This document shows, in pieces, positions 44,814 to 54,659 of a stretch of DNA of 64,000 nucleotides. Under the pieces are notes generated by a model. The model searched no databases and was not told the DNA's origin. It saw only the letters and a list, made by a program, of their open reading frames with translations. Every line of letters begins with the position of its first letter. Position 1 is the first letter of the stretch. This DNA comes from Adhaeribacter arboris (GTDB lineage: Bacteria > Bacteroidota > Bacteroidia > Cytophagales > Hymenobacteraceae): NCBI RefSeq assembly GCF_003023845.1, contig NZ_PYFT01000001.1, forward strand, positions 496,001-560,000, given 5' to 3'. The translations under genes were made by a program, and so were the position numbers.

Positions 44814-45593
44814 TTAAATATTCTGAATATCGCCTAACTCTTCGTCCACTTTCTTGGCCGCGCGCATTAAGCTGCTGGCAAAAATAAATTCGTTTAGTTC
44901 TTTAATATTGGTATTCATGATATCGTCTTTGGTGCCTTCCCAAACTTTATTGCCTTTATACATGTACATGATATGATCTCCAATTTCCATTACCGAGTTC
45001 ATGTCGTGGGTTACTACTACGGTGGTAATGTCAAATTCTTTGGTTATTTCGTAAATCAGTTCGTCGATTTTAATCGAGGTCAAGGGGTCTAAACCGGAGT
45101 TAGGTTCGTCGCAGAAAAGATATTTGGCGTTAGGGGCAATAGCCCGCGCAATGCCCACGCGTTTTTTCATCCCCCCGCTAATTTCGGAGGGCATTTTTTT
45201 ACCCGCATTTTCCAGACCTACCCGTTTTAAACAAAAATTCACCCGATCGCGCCGTTCTTCTTTGGTCATGGAGCTTTGCATCCGCAGCGGAAATTCTACG
45301 TTTTCTTCTACCGTCATAGAGTCAAATAATGCTCCTCCCTGGAATAGCATACCAATTTTACGTCTTATTTCCTGCCGCAGATCCAATTTATTATTGGTAA
45401 ATACTTTGCCATCGTACGTTATACTGCCAATATCCGGTTTTATTAAGCCCACAATGCATTGCAACAACACACTTTTACCGGTACCACTCGCGCCCAGTAA
45501 TAAATTAGTTTTACCTGCCTCAAAAACGCCGGTAATGCCATTTAATACTTTCGTACCATTAAAGGATTTATGAATATTATGTACTTCGATCAT
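44814..45593 (-). CDS. mlaF: MlaF-like ABC transporter ATPase
   Basis: ATPase of the Mla/MCE phospholipid transporter, 259 residues, cytoplasmic, docking to MlaE. Walker A GASGTGKS (near residue 33), signature ISGGMKKRVGIARAI, Walker B YLFCDEPNSGLDP and the H-loop VVVTHDMNSVM are intact. The permease gene mlaE lies 197 bp upstream in the same direction. No MCE-domain substrate protein is encoded immediately nearby, so the rest of the complex is elsewhere. Confidence 0.92.
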   Translation of the reverse strand: MIEVHNIHKSFNGTKVLNGITGVFEAGKTNLLLGASGTGKSVLLQCIVGLIKPDIGSITYDGKVFTNNKLDLRQEIRRKIGMLFQGGALFDSMTVEENVEFPLRMQSSMTKEERRDRVNFCLKRVGLENAGKKMPSEISGGMKKRVGIARAIAPNAKYLFCDEPNSGLDPLTSIKIDELIYEITKEFDITTVVVTHDMNSVMEIGDHIMYMYKGNKVWEGTKDDIMNTNIKELNEFIFASSLMRAAKKVDEELGDIQNI

Positions 45594-45625
45594 GTTTTTA
45601 GTCCATAGTCCACTGATTCTATTAT

Positions 45626-45657
45626 TGAATGAGTGAATGAGTGAATGTGTGTATGAG
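45626..45657. repeat. 8-bp tandem repeat, four units
   Basis: TGAATGAG, TGAATGAG, TGAATGTG, TGTATGAG in the mlaE-mlaF spacer. A purine/T-rich microsatellite with no evident coding role. An inverted pair GTACTACG / CGTAGTAGTAC follows at about 45685-45721. Confidence 0.6.
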
Positions 45658-45790
45658 TAGTTGTGTAATTCATGATTGCAAGCGTACTACGCTGCGTAAT
45701 TACGTAAAACGTAGTAGTACCTTTTCAACTTTTTTATATTTAACCTTCAAACTTTTCAACCTTTCAACTTTCTAACTAATAACTTGCAAC

Positions 45791-46519
45791 TTACAGCAAC
45801 AGTTTAGCCAGCACAAAATCGGCGATTAATACCGCAATAATGCTTTTAGTTACCGCCTTGGTACTGGAGGCGCCTACTTCTAAGGCTCCCCCTTTGGTAT
45901 AGTAACCTTCATAAGAAGAAATAGAAGCAATCAGAAAGGCAAATACTACCGATTTTATTAATGAAAATACAATGTTATACGGCACAAACGCATCCCGAAT
46001 CCCTTCAATGTACTCGGTGGCCGTTAAAGCGCCCGTGGCCGTACCAGCAATGTAACCTCCCCCAATGGATAACGTCATGGCGACAATAACGAGCAAGGGA
46101 AACATGATAAGCGAAGCAATAATTTTAGGTAAAACCAGATACGAAGCCGCATTTATACCCATTACTTCTAACGCATCCACCTGGTCCGTAATTTTCATGG
46201 TGCCCAAACCCCCCGCTATATTAGAGCCTACTTTTCCGGCTAACACAATAGAGGTAATGGTGGGGGCTAATTCCAGAATGGTCATTTCCCGCACCATAAA
46301 CCCAATGGTGGAGCGCGGAATGAGGGCATTGGTTAGGTTGTAAGCTACCTGCACGCAGGTTACGGCGCCAATAAAAGTTGAAACAATGGCGACAATAACA
46401 ATAGAGTTAATGCCGATTAATATGGCCTCGTCGATTGTACGGTTAAATAAAATCCGGAATGCTTCGCCCCGGGAAAAAAGACTGCCTATAAAAAGTAAAA
46501 AATTACCAAAGGTTCTCAT
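45791..46519 (-). CDS. mlaE: MlaE-like ABC transporter permease
   Basis: Inner-membrane permease of 242 residues. MlaE/YrbE family motifs: RTIDEAILIGINSI, ALIPRSTIGFMVREMTILELAPTITSIVLAGKVGSNIAGGLGTMKITDQVDALEVMGINAASYLVLPKIIA, then C-terminal YEGYYTKGGALEVGASSTKAV. Forms the lipid transport channel with MlaF, coded next. The upstream SDR gene is divergent. Confidence 0.92.
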   Translation of the reverse strand: MRTFGNFLLFIGSLFSRGEAFRILFNRTIDEAILIGINSIVIVAIVSTFIGAVTCVQVAYNLTNALIPRSTIGFMVREMTILELAPTITSIVLAGKVGSNIAGGLGTMKITDQVDALEVMGINAASYLVLPKIIASLIMFPLLVIVAMTLSIGGGYIAGTATGALTATEYIEGIRDAFVPYNIVFSLIKSVVFAFLIASISSYEGYYTKGGALEVGASSTKAVTKSIIAVLIADFVLAKLLL

Positions 46520-46613
46520 AGTGAGGTTTTAAGTGTATGCAGTTAGTTAAAACTGCCAAAGCGATTTACAATTGACTATATTACGTGGAAATTTATAAAA
46601 CTATCGTACACCT

Positions 46614-47327
46614 ATGCAAAAATATATATTGGTTACTGGCGGCACCAAAGGTATTGGCCGGGCAATTATTGAGCGATTTGCTGCCGAAGGCTTTCATATT
46701 ATTACTTGTTCGCGCAAGGAAACTGAATTAAAAAAATTAAAATTAGACCTGCAGCAAAAATATACCTTCAGTAAGGTGTTTTACCGGGCTGCCGATCTCA
46801 GCGATTCATTGGCGCTACAAAACTTTCTGGACTACGTGCATTCTCTTAAAGTGAAAATAGATGTACTGGTAAATAATACCGGGGTATTTTTGCCGGGCAA
46901 AATTCACGAAGAGCCCGATACCGTTCTGCGCCACATGATAGAAACTAACCTTTTCAGCGCCTATTTTGTTACAAAATCGCTGGTAGGTGAAATGATTAAA
47001 CGGCGCAGTGGGCATATTTTTAATATGTGCTCCACGGCCAGTATTACGCCTTATACTAACGGAGGTTCTTATTGCATTTCTAAATTTGCCTTATACGGCA
47101 TGACCAAAGTATTGCGAGAAGAACTAAAAGAACATAATGTAAAAGTAACGGCCGTTTTGCCCGGGGCTACTTTAACCGCTAGCTGGGAAGGGGTAGATCT
47201 GCCACCCTCCCGGTTTATCCGCCCCAGTGATGTTGCTAACGCTGTTTTTGCTGCGTATCAGTTATCGGATTCGGCGGTAGTAGAAGAGCTGCTAATCCGG
47301 CCGCAATTAGGCGACATAGAGTCATAA
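46614..47327 (+). CDS. Short-chain dehydrogenase/reductase
   Basis: 237-residue classical SDR. Cofactor motif TGGTKGIG (8-15), VNNTG (87-91), catalytic Ser in STAS (140-143) and YxxxK as Tyr153/Lys157 (YCISK). Substrate unknown. SDRs of the 3-ketoacyl reductase type and sepiapterin-reductase type look alike at this level; the short N-terminus and FNMCSTAS segment do not separate them. Divergent from mlaE and not clearly in an operon. Confidence 0.9.
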   Translation: MQKYILVTGGTKGIGRAIIERFAAEGFHIITCSRKETELKKLKLDLQQKYTFSKVFYRAADLSDSLALQNFLDYVHSLKVKIDVLVNNTGVFLPGKIHEEPDTVLRHMIETNLFSAYFVTKSLVGEMIKRRSGHIFNMCSTASITPYTNGGSYCISKFALYGMTKVLREELKEHNVKVTAVLPGATLTASWEGVDLPPSRFIRPSDVANAVFAAYQLSDSAVVEELLIRPQLGDIES

Positions 47328-47769
47328 TTGTTTTAAATTTAATATTTAAGTATGAAAACTCAATTTATTGATACTTACTTCGATGTGTGGTTTAAATGAA
47401 AATTTTAAAATGAATTTTTATTGATCAAATAGTACTCTGTGCTTCGCCAAATTTGGAGAAAGAGCTACCTACTTTTTATATTTACTTCCTTAACAATATG
47501 AATTCTAAAATCTATTTTGTTGGGTCATTAGGATAGCTTGGTTATTTTACCTTCAAAGCAAAGTGTAAAAGCATACTAGTAATTAAGGTTACTTATATGA
47601 TTTTTGCTTATTAATCGTTCCTGTATAAGTATTTAAAACAGGAGAAATTAATTTAAAACCTACTTAAAGTATTCTGAATTATAAATTTGAGCGGGCTTTT
47701 AAAGCAACCGTAGATGAGAAATTAAGTAATAACTAAATCAAGTTTTTAGAATGATGAAAATTTGGGTGT
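47328..47769. other. AT-rich intergenic region upstream of gldA
   Basis: About 440 bp with no open frame worth reporting, no terminator-type hairpin after the SDR gene that I can see, and no repeat. The gldA promoter should lie in its right half. Confidence 0.5.
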
Positions 47770-48681
47770 ATGTCGGTTGAAGTAAAGAATTTGACTAAGT
47801 TGTTTGGCGCTCAGCGAGCTGTAGATAATATTTCATTTACAGTTAGTCCGGGTCAGGTGTTGGGATTTTTAGGCCCCAACGGAGCGGGTAAATCCACTAC
47901 CATGAAAATTGCGACTGGTTATTTACCGCCCAGTTCGGGTACCATTACCATTAATGGTTTCGATGTGCAAGAAGCGCCTTTGGAAGTGCGCCGGCATGTG
48001 GGCTATTTACCGGAACATAATCCGCTTTACCTGGATATGTACGTGTCGGAATACCTGGTTTTTATTGGGCAACTCTATGGGTTAAAACGGGGGGAATTAA
48101 ATAACCGGGTGCAACAAATGATTGCTTTGTGTGGGCTTACTGTTGAGCGCCACAAGAAAATTGGTTCGCTATCCAAAGGATACCGGCAAAGGGTAGGGTT
48201 AGCTCAAGCGCTCCTGCACGATCCTCAAGTTTTAATTTTAGATGAACCTACTACTGGTCTGGACCCCAATCAAATAACCGAGATAAGAGCCTTGATTAAA
48301 AAAGTGGGCCAGGAAAAAACGGTCTTGTTTTCGACCCACATTATGCAGGAAGTTTCAGCCATTTGCGACCGGGTCGTTATCATAAATAAAGGTAAAGTAG
48401 TGGCCGATAGTGCAGTCTCCCGCTTGAATAATCTGAATCAAGAAGAGATAATAACGATAGCCGAATTTGAGAGTCCCATTGAAGTTAGTTTTTTACAACA
48501 GATACCAGGCATCCAGGAAGTAGAGCAAATGGTTAACTTTACTTACCGCTTAAAATCCCCTAAAAAAGCGGATGTCCGTTCGGCTGTTTTTGCCTTAGCC
48601 GCCGAGCACAAATGGAGCTTAATCGGTCTTCGCCAGGAAGAACAATCGCTCGAAAAGATATTTCAATCGTTAACTAAATAA
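47770..48681 (+). CDS. gldA: Gliding-motility ABC transporter ATPase GldA
   Basis: 303-residue ATP-binding subunit of the GldAFG transporter needed for gliding and linked to the type IX secretion lifestyle. Walker A GPNGAGKST (35-43), Q-loop region VGYLPEHNPLYLDMYVSEYL, signature LSKGYRQRVGLAQALL and Walker B VLILDEPTTGLDPNQ. A C-terminal domain (about 220-303) typical of GldA follows. The permease gene gldF lies 102 bp downstream and gldG overlaps it. GldA-F-G together form an exporter-like ABC system of unclear cargo. Confidence 0.95.
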   Translation: MSVEVKNLTKLFGAQRAVDNISFTVSPGQVLGFLGPNGAGKSTTMKIATGYLPPSSGTITINGFDVQEAPLEVRRHVGYLPEHNPLYLDMYVSEYLVFIGQLYGLKRGELNNRVQQMIALCGLTVERHKKIGSLSKGYRQRVGLAQALLHDPQVLILDEPTTGLDPNQITEIRALIKKVGQEKTVLFSTHIMQEVSAICDRVVIINKGKVVADSAVSRLNNLNQEEIITIAEFESPIEVSFLQQIPGIQEVEQMVNFTYRLKSPKKADVRSAVFALAAEHKWSLIGLRQEEQSLEKIFQSLTK

Positions 48682-48783
48682 ATTAGATGATGAAAATTAG
48701 AATTTATGAATTAAAAATTAGAAAATAAGCATTTGTGGGTAAAAGTGTAGACTAATAATTTCTAATTCATAATTAAAAAAGCC

Positions 48784-49512
48784 ATGTTCGCCGTTCTGCG
48801 TAAAGAAATAAATTCCTTTTTAAATTCTATGATTGCCTACATGGTCATTGGGGTTTTCCTGCTGGCAACAGGCCTTTTTATGTGGGTATTTCCGGATAGC
48901 AGCGTGCTGGATTACGGCTATGCTGATATGTCCACTCTCTTTAATATTGCTCCTTGGATGTTTCTGTTTTTAATTCCGGCCATAACCATGCGTACTTTCG
49001 CCGAAGAAAAGAAATCGGGTACCATCGAATTGCTGCTTACGAAACCTATCACCGACCTGGATATAATTTTAGGCAAATTTCTGGCTTGCCTTGGTTTGGC
49101 AGTTTTAGCTTTGTTGCCCACTTTAATTTATTATTATTCGGTGCATACGTTAGGCAATCCGGCCGGTAACATTGATTCGGCAGCGGTGGCGGGTTCGTAC
49201 TTGGGAATGATTTTTTTAGCGGGCATTTTTACCGCTATCGGCGTTTTTGCTTCGGCCTTAACCGAAAATCAAATCGTAGCTTTTATTGTGGCTGTTTTTT
49301 TCTGTTTTTTGGTTTACGCGGGGTTTGACTCCTTGGCGGCCATTGATATGTGGGGCACTACTTCTTACCTTATTAGTCAGTTAGGGATATCTTTTCACTA
49401 CAATGCCTTGAGCAAAGGTTTAATTGACTCCCGTGATGTGCTTTATTTTGTGAGCGTTGCCGCCTTGTTTCTACTGGCTACAAAATTAATTATGGAGAGC
49501 CGAAAATGGTAA
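48784..49512 (+). CDS. gldF: Gliding-motility ABC transporter permease GldF
   Basis: 242 residues with six membrane segments. The ABC-2-type pattern is clear: AVLRKEINSFLNSMIAYMVIGVFLLATGLFMWVFP, RTFAEEKKSGTIELLLTKPITDLDIILGKFLACLGLA, and C-terminal VSVAALFLLATKLIMESRKW. Order gldA-gldF-gldG and a 7-base overlap with gldG support co-translation. Partners GldA (ATPase) and GldG (membrane-anchored extracellular domain). Confidence 0.94.
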   Translation: MFAVLRKEINSFLNSMIAYMVIGVFLLATGLFMWVFPDSSVLDYGYADMSTLFNIAPWMFLFLIPAITMRTFAEEKKSGTIELLLTKPITDLDIILGKFLACLGLAVLALLPTLIYYYSVHTLGNPAGNIDSAAVAGSYLGMIFLAGIFTAIGVFASALTENQIVAFIVAVFFCFLVYAGFDSLAAIDMWGTTSYLISQLGISFHYNALSKGLIDSRDVLYFVSVAALFLLATKLIMESRKW

Positions 49513-51212
49513 CGGAACAAAATAACTCTGCTACCAAAACTCGGAAAAGCCGGGATATTACCCAATATCTGGTATTAACCGGATTGATTATTCTTCTAAA
49601 TTTTTTATCGGGATTTTATTTTTATCGCTATGATTTAACCGAAGATAAACGCTATACCATGGCGCCGGCTACCCGCCGATTATTGCAGAATTTGCCCCAA
49701 CCGGTACACGTAGATGTCTACTTAGCGGGGGAATTTCCAACGGGTTTTAAACGCTTGCAAGCGGCCGTTCGTGAAACTTTAGAAGAATTACGGATTTATT
49801 CCTCTAATTTTTCTTACTCCTTCATTGACCCAAGTGCGGGTACCGACTTAAAAAAACGAAATCAGCTGTATACCAACCTGGCTTTAAAGGGTATTCAACC
49901 AACTAATTTGTTTGCCATGGAAGGGGACAAGAAAGTAGAAAAGCTGGTTTTTCCGGGAGCCATTGTAACGGCGGCCGGAAAAGAGGAACCCGTTATGCTG
50001 CTGAAAGGCAATCAGGCGGCTTCGCCGGATGAGCGGTTAAATCAATCCATTGAAGGGTTAGAATTTGAACTAGCTTCGGCTATTCGGAAACTAGCCAGTA
50101 CTAACCGGAAACGCATTGGTCTGGTAGATGGCCATGGCGAACTTAACAACCTGGAAGCTGCTGATTTTATCACTTCGCTGCAAAAATATTACGATGTTTA
50201 CCGGGTAGATTTAAATAAAGTACCCAGTCTGCAATCGTTAAGCGCTCTAATAGTAGCCCGCCCGGTACGACCTTTCAGGGAAGTAGAAAAGTATAAATTA
50301 GACCAATTTATCATGCAGGGCGGTAAAGCACTCTTTTTTCTAGATGCTATTAACGTTGCATTGGATAGTATCCGGCCGCAAGGCTATTTTGCTTTGCCTT
50401 ACAACCTGAACCTCGATGATTTATTGTTTAAGTACGGGGTGCGGGTAAATGCCAATTTAGTGCAGGATATAAATTCAGGGCAAATTCCGGTAGTAACCGG
50501 GCGATACGGGAACCAACCCCAAACCCAATTAATGAACTGGCGCTACTTTCCGCTAATTAATACTTTTAGTCAGCATCCACTTACCCGAAATTTGGATGCC
50601 GTTTATGGAAAATTCTTGAGTACGATGGATAGTGTACGGGTAAAAAGTATCCGGAAAACGCCCTTACTATTTACCTCGCGTTACACTAAAATTTTAGCCC
50701 CGCCAATAACTGTTAGTTTAAACGAAGCGCGGGTTAACATAAAACCATCTTTGTATAACAAGGGACCGCAAGCAGTCGGGTATTTACTCGAAGGTAATTT
50801 TCCCTCTTTATTCACTAATCGGCCTTTGCCAGCTGGTTTGCCGGCCAATACTTCACCCGGGGTTACTACCGGTAAACCCACTACAATAATTGTTTTTTCT
50901 GATGGTGATTTAATCCGGAACGAAGTGAACCCGAAAAACAACCAACCCTACGAATTGGGTTACGATCGGTTTATGCGTACCCGCTTTGCCAATAAGGATT
51001 TGGTGATGAACGCAGTAGAATACCTGCTTGATGAATCCGGATTAATTAATGTTCGTTCTAAACAAATTACTTTGCGGCCGCTCGACCGAATTCGGATAAA
51101 AGAAGAACGTCAGCGCTGGCAAATTCTTAATTTAGTAGGGCCATTAATTTTACTGGTGTTTTTTGGCATTGGTAAATATTACCGCCGTCAGCGCAAGTAC
51201 GCCCGCCTGTGA
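49506..51212 (+). CDS. gldG: Gliding-motility protein GldG
   Basis: 568 residues. An N-terminal membrane helix (YLVLTGLIILLNFLSGFYFY), a large periplasmic domain of the GldG/ABC_transp_aux type (RYTMAPATRRLLQNLPQPVHVDVYLAGEFPTGFKRLQ), KRIGLVDGHGE and DKFIMQGGKALFFLDAIN-type segments (here LDQFIMQGGKALFFLDA), and a C-terminal helix (LNLVGPLILLVFFGIGKYY). Start ATGGTAA overlaps the gldF stop by seven bases. Confidence 0.94.
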   Translation: MVTEQNNSATKTRKSRDITQYLVLTGLIILLNFLSGFYFYRYDLTEDKRYTMAPATRRLLQNLPQPVHVDVYLAGEFPTGFKRLQAAVRETLEELRIYSSNFSYSFIDPSAGTDLKKRNQLYTNLALKGIQPTNLFAMEGDKKVEKLVFPGAIVTAAGKEEPVMLLKGNQAASPDERLNQSIEGLEFELASAIRKLASTNRKRIGLVDGHGELNNLEAADFITSLQKYYDVYRVDLNKVPSLQSLSALIVARPVRPFREVEKYKLDQFIMQGGKALFFLDAINVALDSIRPQGYFALPYNLNLDDLLFKYGVRVNANLVQDINSGQIPVVTGRYGNQPQTQLMNWRYFPLINTFSQHPLTRNLDAVYGKFLSTMDSVRVKSIRKTPLLFTSRYTKILAPPITVSLNEARVNIKPSLYNKGPQAVGYLLEGNFPSLFTNRPLPAGLPANTSPGVTTGKPTTIIVFSDGDLIRNEVNPKNNQPYELGYDRFMRTRFANKDLVMNAVEYLLDESGLINVRSKQITLRPLDRIRIKEERQRWQILNLVGPLILLVFFGIGKYYRRQRKYARL

Positions 51213-51384
51213 TTAAGCTTTCCTTCCTTCCGGCTAATGAAGCAGTTTAAAGCCAAGTAAATAGTAAAAATACTAGCCGCCGGAAAGCTTCTTCGGGAAG
51301 AAACTAAGGTTTGCAGAAGAAGGAAAACGCTACAAAAGATTTCCACAATCCTGCTTTTGCGGTAGGAAAAACTCTAATTATTTC

Positions 51385-51392
51385 TAACTTTG
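51385..51392 (+). promoter_or_regulatory. -7 promoter element of dnaN
   Basis: TAACTTTG matches TAnnTTTG; transcription would begin about 7 bases later and translation at ATG 51417. A TTTTG 25 bases upstream is at the long end for a -33 box. Confidence 0.6.
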
Positions 51393-51416
51393 TTTCACCA
51401 CTTCAGCCAAAAAGTA

Positions 51417-52541
51417 ATGAAATTTATTGTATCGTCTTCCGCTTTATTAAAACAGCTACAGAGCATAAACGGGGTAGTAGCCAATAACCCGGTAGTCCCA
51501 ATTTTAGAAAATTTTCTCTTTGAGATTCAGGATGGTACGTTAACAATTACCGCTTCTGATTTAGAAACTTCCATGATTACGGAGTTACACGTAGAAGCTA
51601 AAGAAAATGGCCGGATTGCTGCTCCTGCCCGAATATTGCTCGAAACCCTTAAAAATTTACCCGATCAACCCGTTACTTTCACCCTCGACGAAGAAACGTA
51701 CACCATTGAATTAAGCTCGGCCAACGGACGATACAAGCTTTCCGGCGAAAACGCTACTGATTTTCCGAAAGTGCCGGCCGTAAAAAGCCAAAGTTCCATC
51801 GAGGTGCCTTCTAATGTATTAGCCCGCGCCATCAATAAAACTATTTTTGCGGTAAGCACCGACGAACTTCGCCCGGCTATGACGGGTATCTTTGTGCAGC
51901 TTACCGATAGCAATATAACTTTTGTGGCTACCGATGGACACCGTTTACTGCGCTACCGCCGGAACGATGTTGCTCCCGGCGATTCGGCTTCTATTATTAT
52001 TCCCCGGAAGGCTTTTACTTTGCTTAAATCTACTTTACCCGCCGAACCTACTTCGGTGCGGGTAGAATTTAATAGTTCCAATGCCTCCTTTAGTTTCGAC
52101 AATATACGGTTGGTTTGTCGCTTAATTGATGAACGTTATCCGGATTACGAAAACGTAATTCCGATGAAAAACCCGAATAAGCTGAATATTGACCGGTATG
52201 ATTTATTAAGTTCGGTTAAACGAATTTCCATTTACTCGAATAAAACCACGCACCAGGTACGTTTAAAATTAGCGGGCAGTGAACTGCAGATTTCCGCCGA
52301 AGACTTAGATTTCTCCAACGAAGCCAACGAGCGTTTGGCTTGCCAATACGAAGGGGAAGACATGGAAATTGGCTTTAATGCTAAGTTCTTGCTGGAGATG
52401 CTCAACAATATTGATTCCGACGAAGTAAACTTAGAACTTTCTACTCCCAACCGGGCCGGTTTGCTCATGCCAACCAATAACGACGATAACGAAAATATAT
52501 TAATGTTGGTAATGCCGGTAATGTTAAATAACTACGTTTAA
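51417..52541 (+). CDS. dnaN: DNA polymerase III beta sliding clamp
   Basis: Processivity clamp of 374 residues. ATG 51417 starts MKFIVSSSALLKQLQSINGVV, the normal N-terminus; the longer frame begins at a TTG inside the promoter. Three clamp domains: 1-120 (NNPVVPILENFLF), 121-250 (FAVSTDELRPAMTGIFVQL, ATDGHRLLRY), 251-374 (RISIYSNKTTHQVRLKL). The C-terminal NDDNENILMLVMPVMLNNYV forms the hydrophobic partner-binding cleft. dnaN next to gld genes is consistent with the chromosomal core. Confidence 0.97.
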   Translation: MKFIVSSSALLKQLQSINGVVANNPVVPILENFLFEIQDGTLTITASDLETSMITELHVEAKENGRIAAPARILLETLKNLPDQPVTFTLDEETYTIELSSANGRYKLSGENATDFPKVPAVKSQSSIEVPSNVLARAINKTIFAVSTDELRPAMTGIFVQLTDSNITFVATDGHRLLRYRRNDVAPGDSASIIIPRKAFTLLKSTLPAEPTSVRVEFNSSNASFSFDNIRLVCRLIDERYPDYENVIPMKNPNKLNIDRYDLLSSVKRISIYSNKTTHQVRLKLAGSELQISAEDLDFSNEANERLACQYEGEDMEIGFNAKFLLEMLNNIDSDEVNLELSTPNRAGLLMPTNNDDNENILMLVMPVMLNNYV

Positions 52542-52730
52542 TTAGTTTTTAGTTTTAGGTTGAAGTAGTACGGAAAGATTAAGTACCGACAATAGCAATT
52601 AAAATTTTTAATAAAATAGGAAGGGAAGTTAATCACTTCCCTTTTTTGTTATTTATGATTTAAGCAAATGTAAGCTGTTAAATAACGGGAATATTTTTCG
52701 GGAACAATTTACAAAAACCGGTTGAAGCCT

Positions 52731-52738
52731 TACCTTTG
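52731..52738 (+). promoter_or_regulatory. -7 promoter element of gldC
   Basis: TACCTTTG fits TAnnTTTG, 63 bases before the gldC ATG. No strong -33 TTTG is visible at the ideal spacing. Confidence 0.45.
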
Positions 52739-52801
52739 CCCGGAAAATTCTATTAAAAGACCAATACTTACTTCTAAGATATTTTAATTACCACCAGATC
52801 C

Positions 52802-53146
52802 ATGAAAAAATCAGAAATATATTTTAGTATTGCCCTGGATGATCAACACGTTCCGGAAGCTATTTCGTGGCGGGCAACGGATGCCGGAGATACTATTCAT
52901 TTTGCCAAAGCTATCAATATTGCTCTCTGGGATCGCAACGAAGCCGGTACCATGAAAATTGACCTTTGGACGAAAGATATGCCCGTAGAGGAGATGAAAT
53001 ATTTTTACATAGATACGATTGGCGCTATGGCCGAAAGTTTACAACGCGCTACCAACGATAACGCCATGGCACAAAAAATGAAAAATTTGTGCGAAGAACT
53101 AATGAAGCACGTGGACGACGAGCAAAAAAATCAACCAAATGCTTAA
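52802..53146 (+). CDS. gldC: Gliding-motility protein GldC
   Basis: 114-residue cytoplasmic or peripheral protein. Begins MKKSEIYFSIALDDQHVPEAI, followed by ISWRATDAG and KAINIALWDRNEAGTMKIDLWTKDMPVEEMKYFYIDTIGAMAE, which matches GldC. In Flavobacterium it is needed for efficient gliding, exact role unknown. A strong terminator follows immediately, so it is transcribed alone from the 52.73-kb promoter. Confidence 0.93.
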   Translation: MKKSEIYFSIALDDQHVPEAISWRATDAGDTIHFAKAINIALWDRNEAGTMKIDLWTKDMPVEEMKYFYIDTIGAMAESLQRATNDNAMAQKMKNLCEELMKHVDDEQKNQPNA

Positions 53147-53147
53147 G

Positions 53148-53191
53148 CTAAAAATAAAAGCCCCGCTTTTCAGTGGGGCTTTTATTTTTAG
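53148..53191. terminator. Terminator after gldC
   Basis: CTAAAAATAAAAGCCCC and GGGGCTTTTATTTTTAG form perfect 17-bp arms around ten bases, directly after the gldC stop. It can serve the converging minus-strand gene as well. Confidence 0.9.
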
Positions 53192-53254
53192 TTAAAGTAG
53201 TGTTTTTCTATTCTAACAACGAACAACTAGTAACCAATGACTACTTATTTAATT

Positions 53255-53737
53255 TTACCGATTAATTGCTGGTCTTAAAACCGGGTCCGATGCTGTGGTG
53301 TTGGTAGAATTATTCCCAATTGATTTGCTTAAAGGATTACTTGTCTTTTTCGATTTAGACAAACCCAGGCTTTTCGCAAAATCTTTATCGTATTTATAAA
53401 ATTCTGACCGGTTACCGTAATATTGACCGTATTGGTCTAAACTCAAGAAGTTTTCTAATTCTTTGTCGCGTTCCCGACAAACTCCCTGGCAGTTCTTTTC
53501 TGCTAAGCTGGGATTGTTCGCGTATTTTTGTTCAATCTCCACCATCTTACTCACTTTTTCCTGGTTTATTTCCCGTAACCGCTTCGCCTGGAAGTTATTC
53601 AGACGCAATTCCCGGATCATTTGGTCCGAAAGCCGGTCGGCCCGTTCTTTAATTGTTTCTGTTTTATCTTGCCTTTGCGCTTGAACTCCAAAAACGGAAG
53701 CCCAAAGTAGAAAGGTCATCATCCAAAATTTTTTCAT
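53255..53737 (-). CDS. Exported helical protein, Spy/DUF4890-like
   Basis: 160 residues from ATG 53737 (MKKFWMMTFLLWASVFGVQA); the 176-codon frame begins at 53785 with an unlikely N-terminus. After the signal peptide the sequence is helical (ERADRLSDQMIRELRLNNFQAKRLREINQEKVSKMVEIEQ), the pattern of small Bacteroidota envelope proteins that resemble CpxP/Spy periplasmic chaperones with LxxLx RE/IN repeats. Two Cys in NCQGVCRERDKE may form a disulfide. The tail is Ser/Asn-rich. Function unknown. Confidence 0.65.
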   Translation of the reverse strand: MKKFWMMTFLLWASVFGVQAQRQDKTETIKERADRLSDQMIRELRLNNFQAKRLREINQEKVSKMVEIEQKYANNPSLAEKNCQGVCRERDKELENFLSLDQYGQYYGNRSEFYKYDKDFAKSLGLSKSKKTSNPLSKSIGNNSTNTTASDPVLRPAINR

Positions 53738-53997
53738 AGCTACAATAGTTAAACTTAAAAATTTTCGGGTTAGAAACAAGAACACTCAATTGCTTTGAGT
53801 AGTGTCCTTCTGTTATTACTAAACGAAAATTAAGCCGGGATGTTGATAAACAAAGTAATAAGTTTTAGGGCTGAAGCAAAACGAAATGAAGCCGGTATCA
53901 ACTAGGCAGCAGGTGTTTTAAAAAAGAGAAAAAGAAAAAAGCAGCTTCATTAGAAAGAAAAGCTGCTTCTAAACTATAAAATCTGGTTTTTGCCTTT

Positions 53998-54534
53998 TTA
54001 AAATTTGTTCTTCCACATCATGGACTCCACGGGTAAATCGGTGCGGGTAGTATACTTGGCGTTGGATTTTTTATTGTAAAAATTTTCAATATCGCCTTTA
54101 ACTTCGAAGTAAATTAATTGCCCGATTGGCATGCCGGCGTAAATCCGTACGGGTTGGGTAACTGAAATTTCCAGGGTCCAGGTATTACAGAAACCTACGT
54201 CGCCTTTACCGGCGGTAGCGTGTATATCTATACCTAACCGGCCCACACTTGATTTTCCCTCCAAGAAAGGTACGTGCGCGTGCGATTCGGTATATTCTTG
54301 AGTAACTCCTAGATAAAGTGTATGAGGTTGCAAAACATAACCCGTTTCCGGAATATCAAAATGAATGATTTCATTGTGTTTCCGGGCATCAATAATATCA
54401 TCTTTATAGGTAGCTAGGTGCTTGCCTAAATGAACATCGTAGGAATTGGTGCCGAGGCAATTACGATCGTAAGGTTGAATGAGAATATTCCCTTTAGCCA
54501 TTTCGGCTAGTATTTCTTTATCGGTTAATATCAT
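53998..54534 (-). CDS. dcd: dCTP deaminase
   Basis: Deaminates dCTP to dUTP for thymidylate synthesis, cytoplasmic trimer. 178 residues, close to other Dcd proteins (about 178-193). Starts MILTDKEILAEMAKGNILIQPYD. The active-site region EGKSSVGRLGIDIHATAGKGDVGFCNTWTLEI contains the conserved catalytic Glu at the end and the nucleotide-binding Ser/Arg. It ends PVESMMWKNKF. Bifunctional dCTP deaminase/dUTPase cannot be excluded, but nothing here suggests it. Confidence 0.94.
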   Translation of the reverse strand: MILTDKEILAEMAKGNILIQPYDRNCLGTNSYDVHLGKHLATYKDDIIDARKHNEIIHFDIPETGYVLQPHTLYLGVTQEYTESHAHVPFLEGKSSVGRLGIDIHATAGKGDVGFCNTWTLEISVTQPVRIYAGMPIGQLIYFEVKGDIENFYNKKSNAKYTTRTDLPVESMMWKNKF

Positions 54535-54659
54535 GGTGGTGCTTGCAAATCAAGCTTAAAAATAATAAATATTTACCGAATGGTAGTTAGATAATAATCT
54601 AGCTGACTTTTGCTTTGTCACGCTTAACCATGCAATGGCATAGCTACTGCCTAAATTTT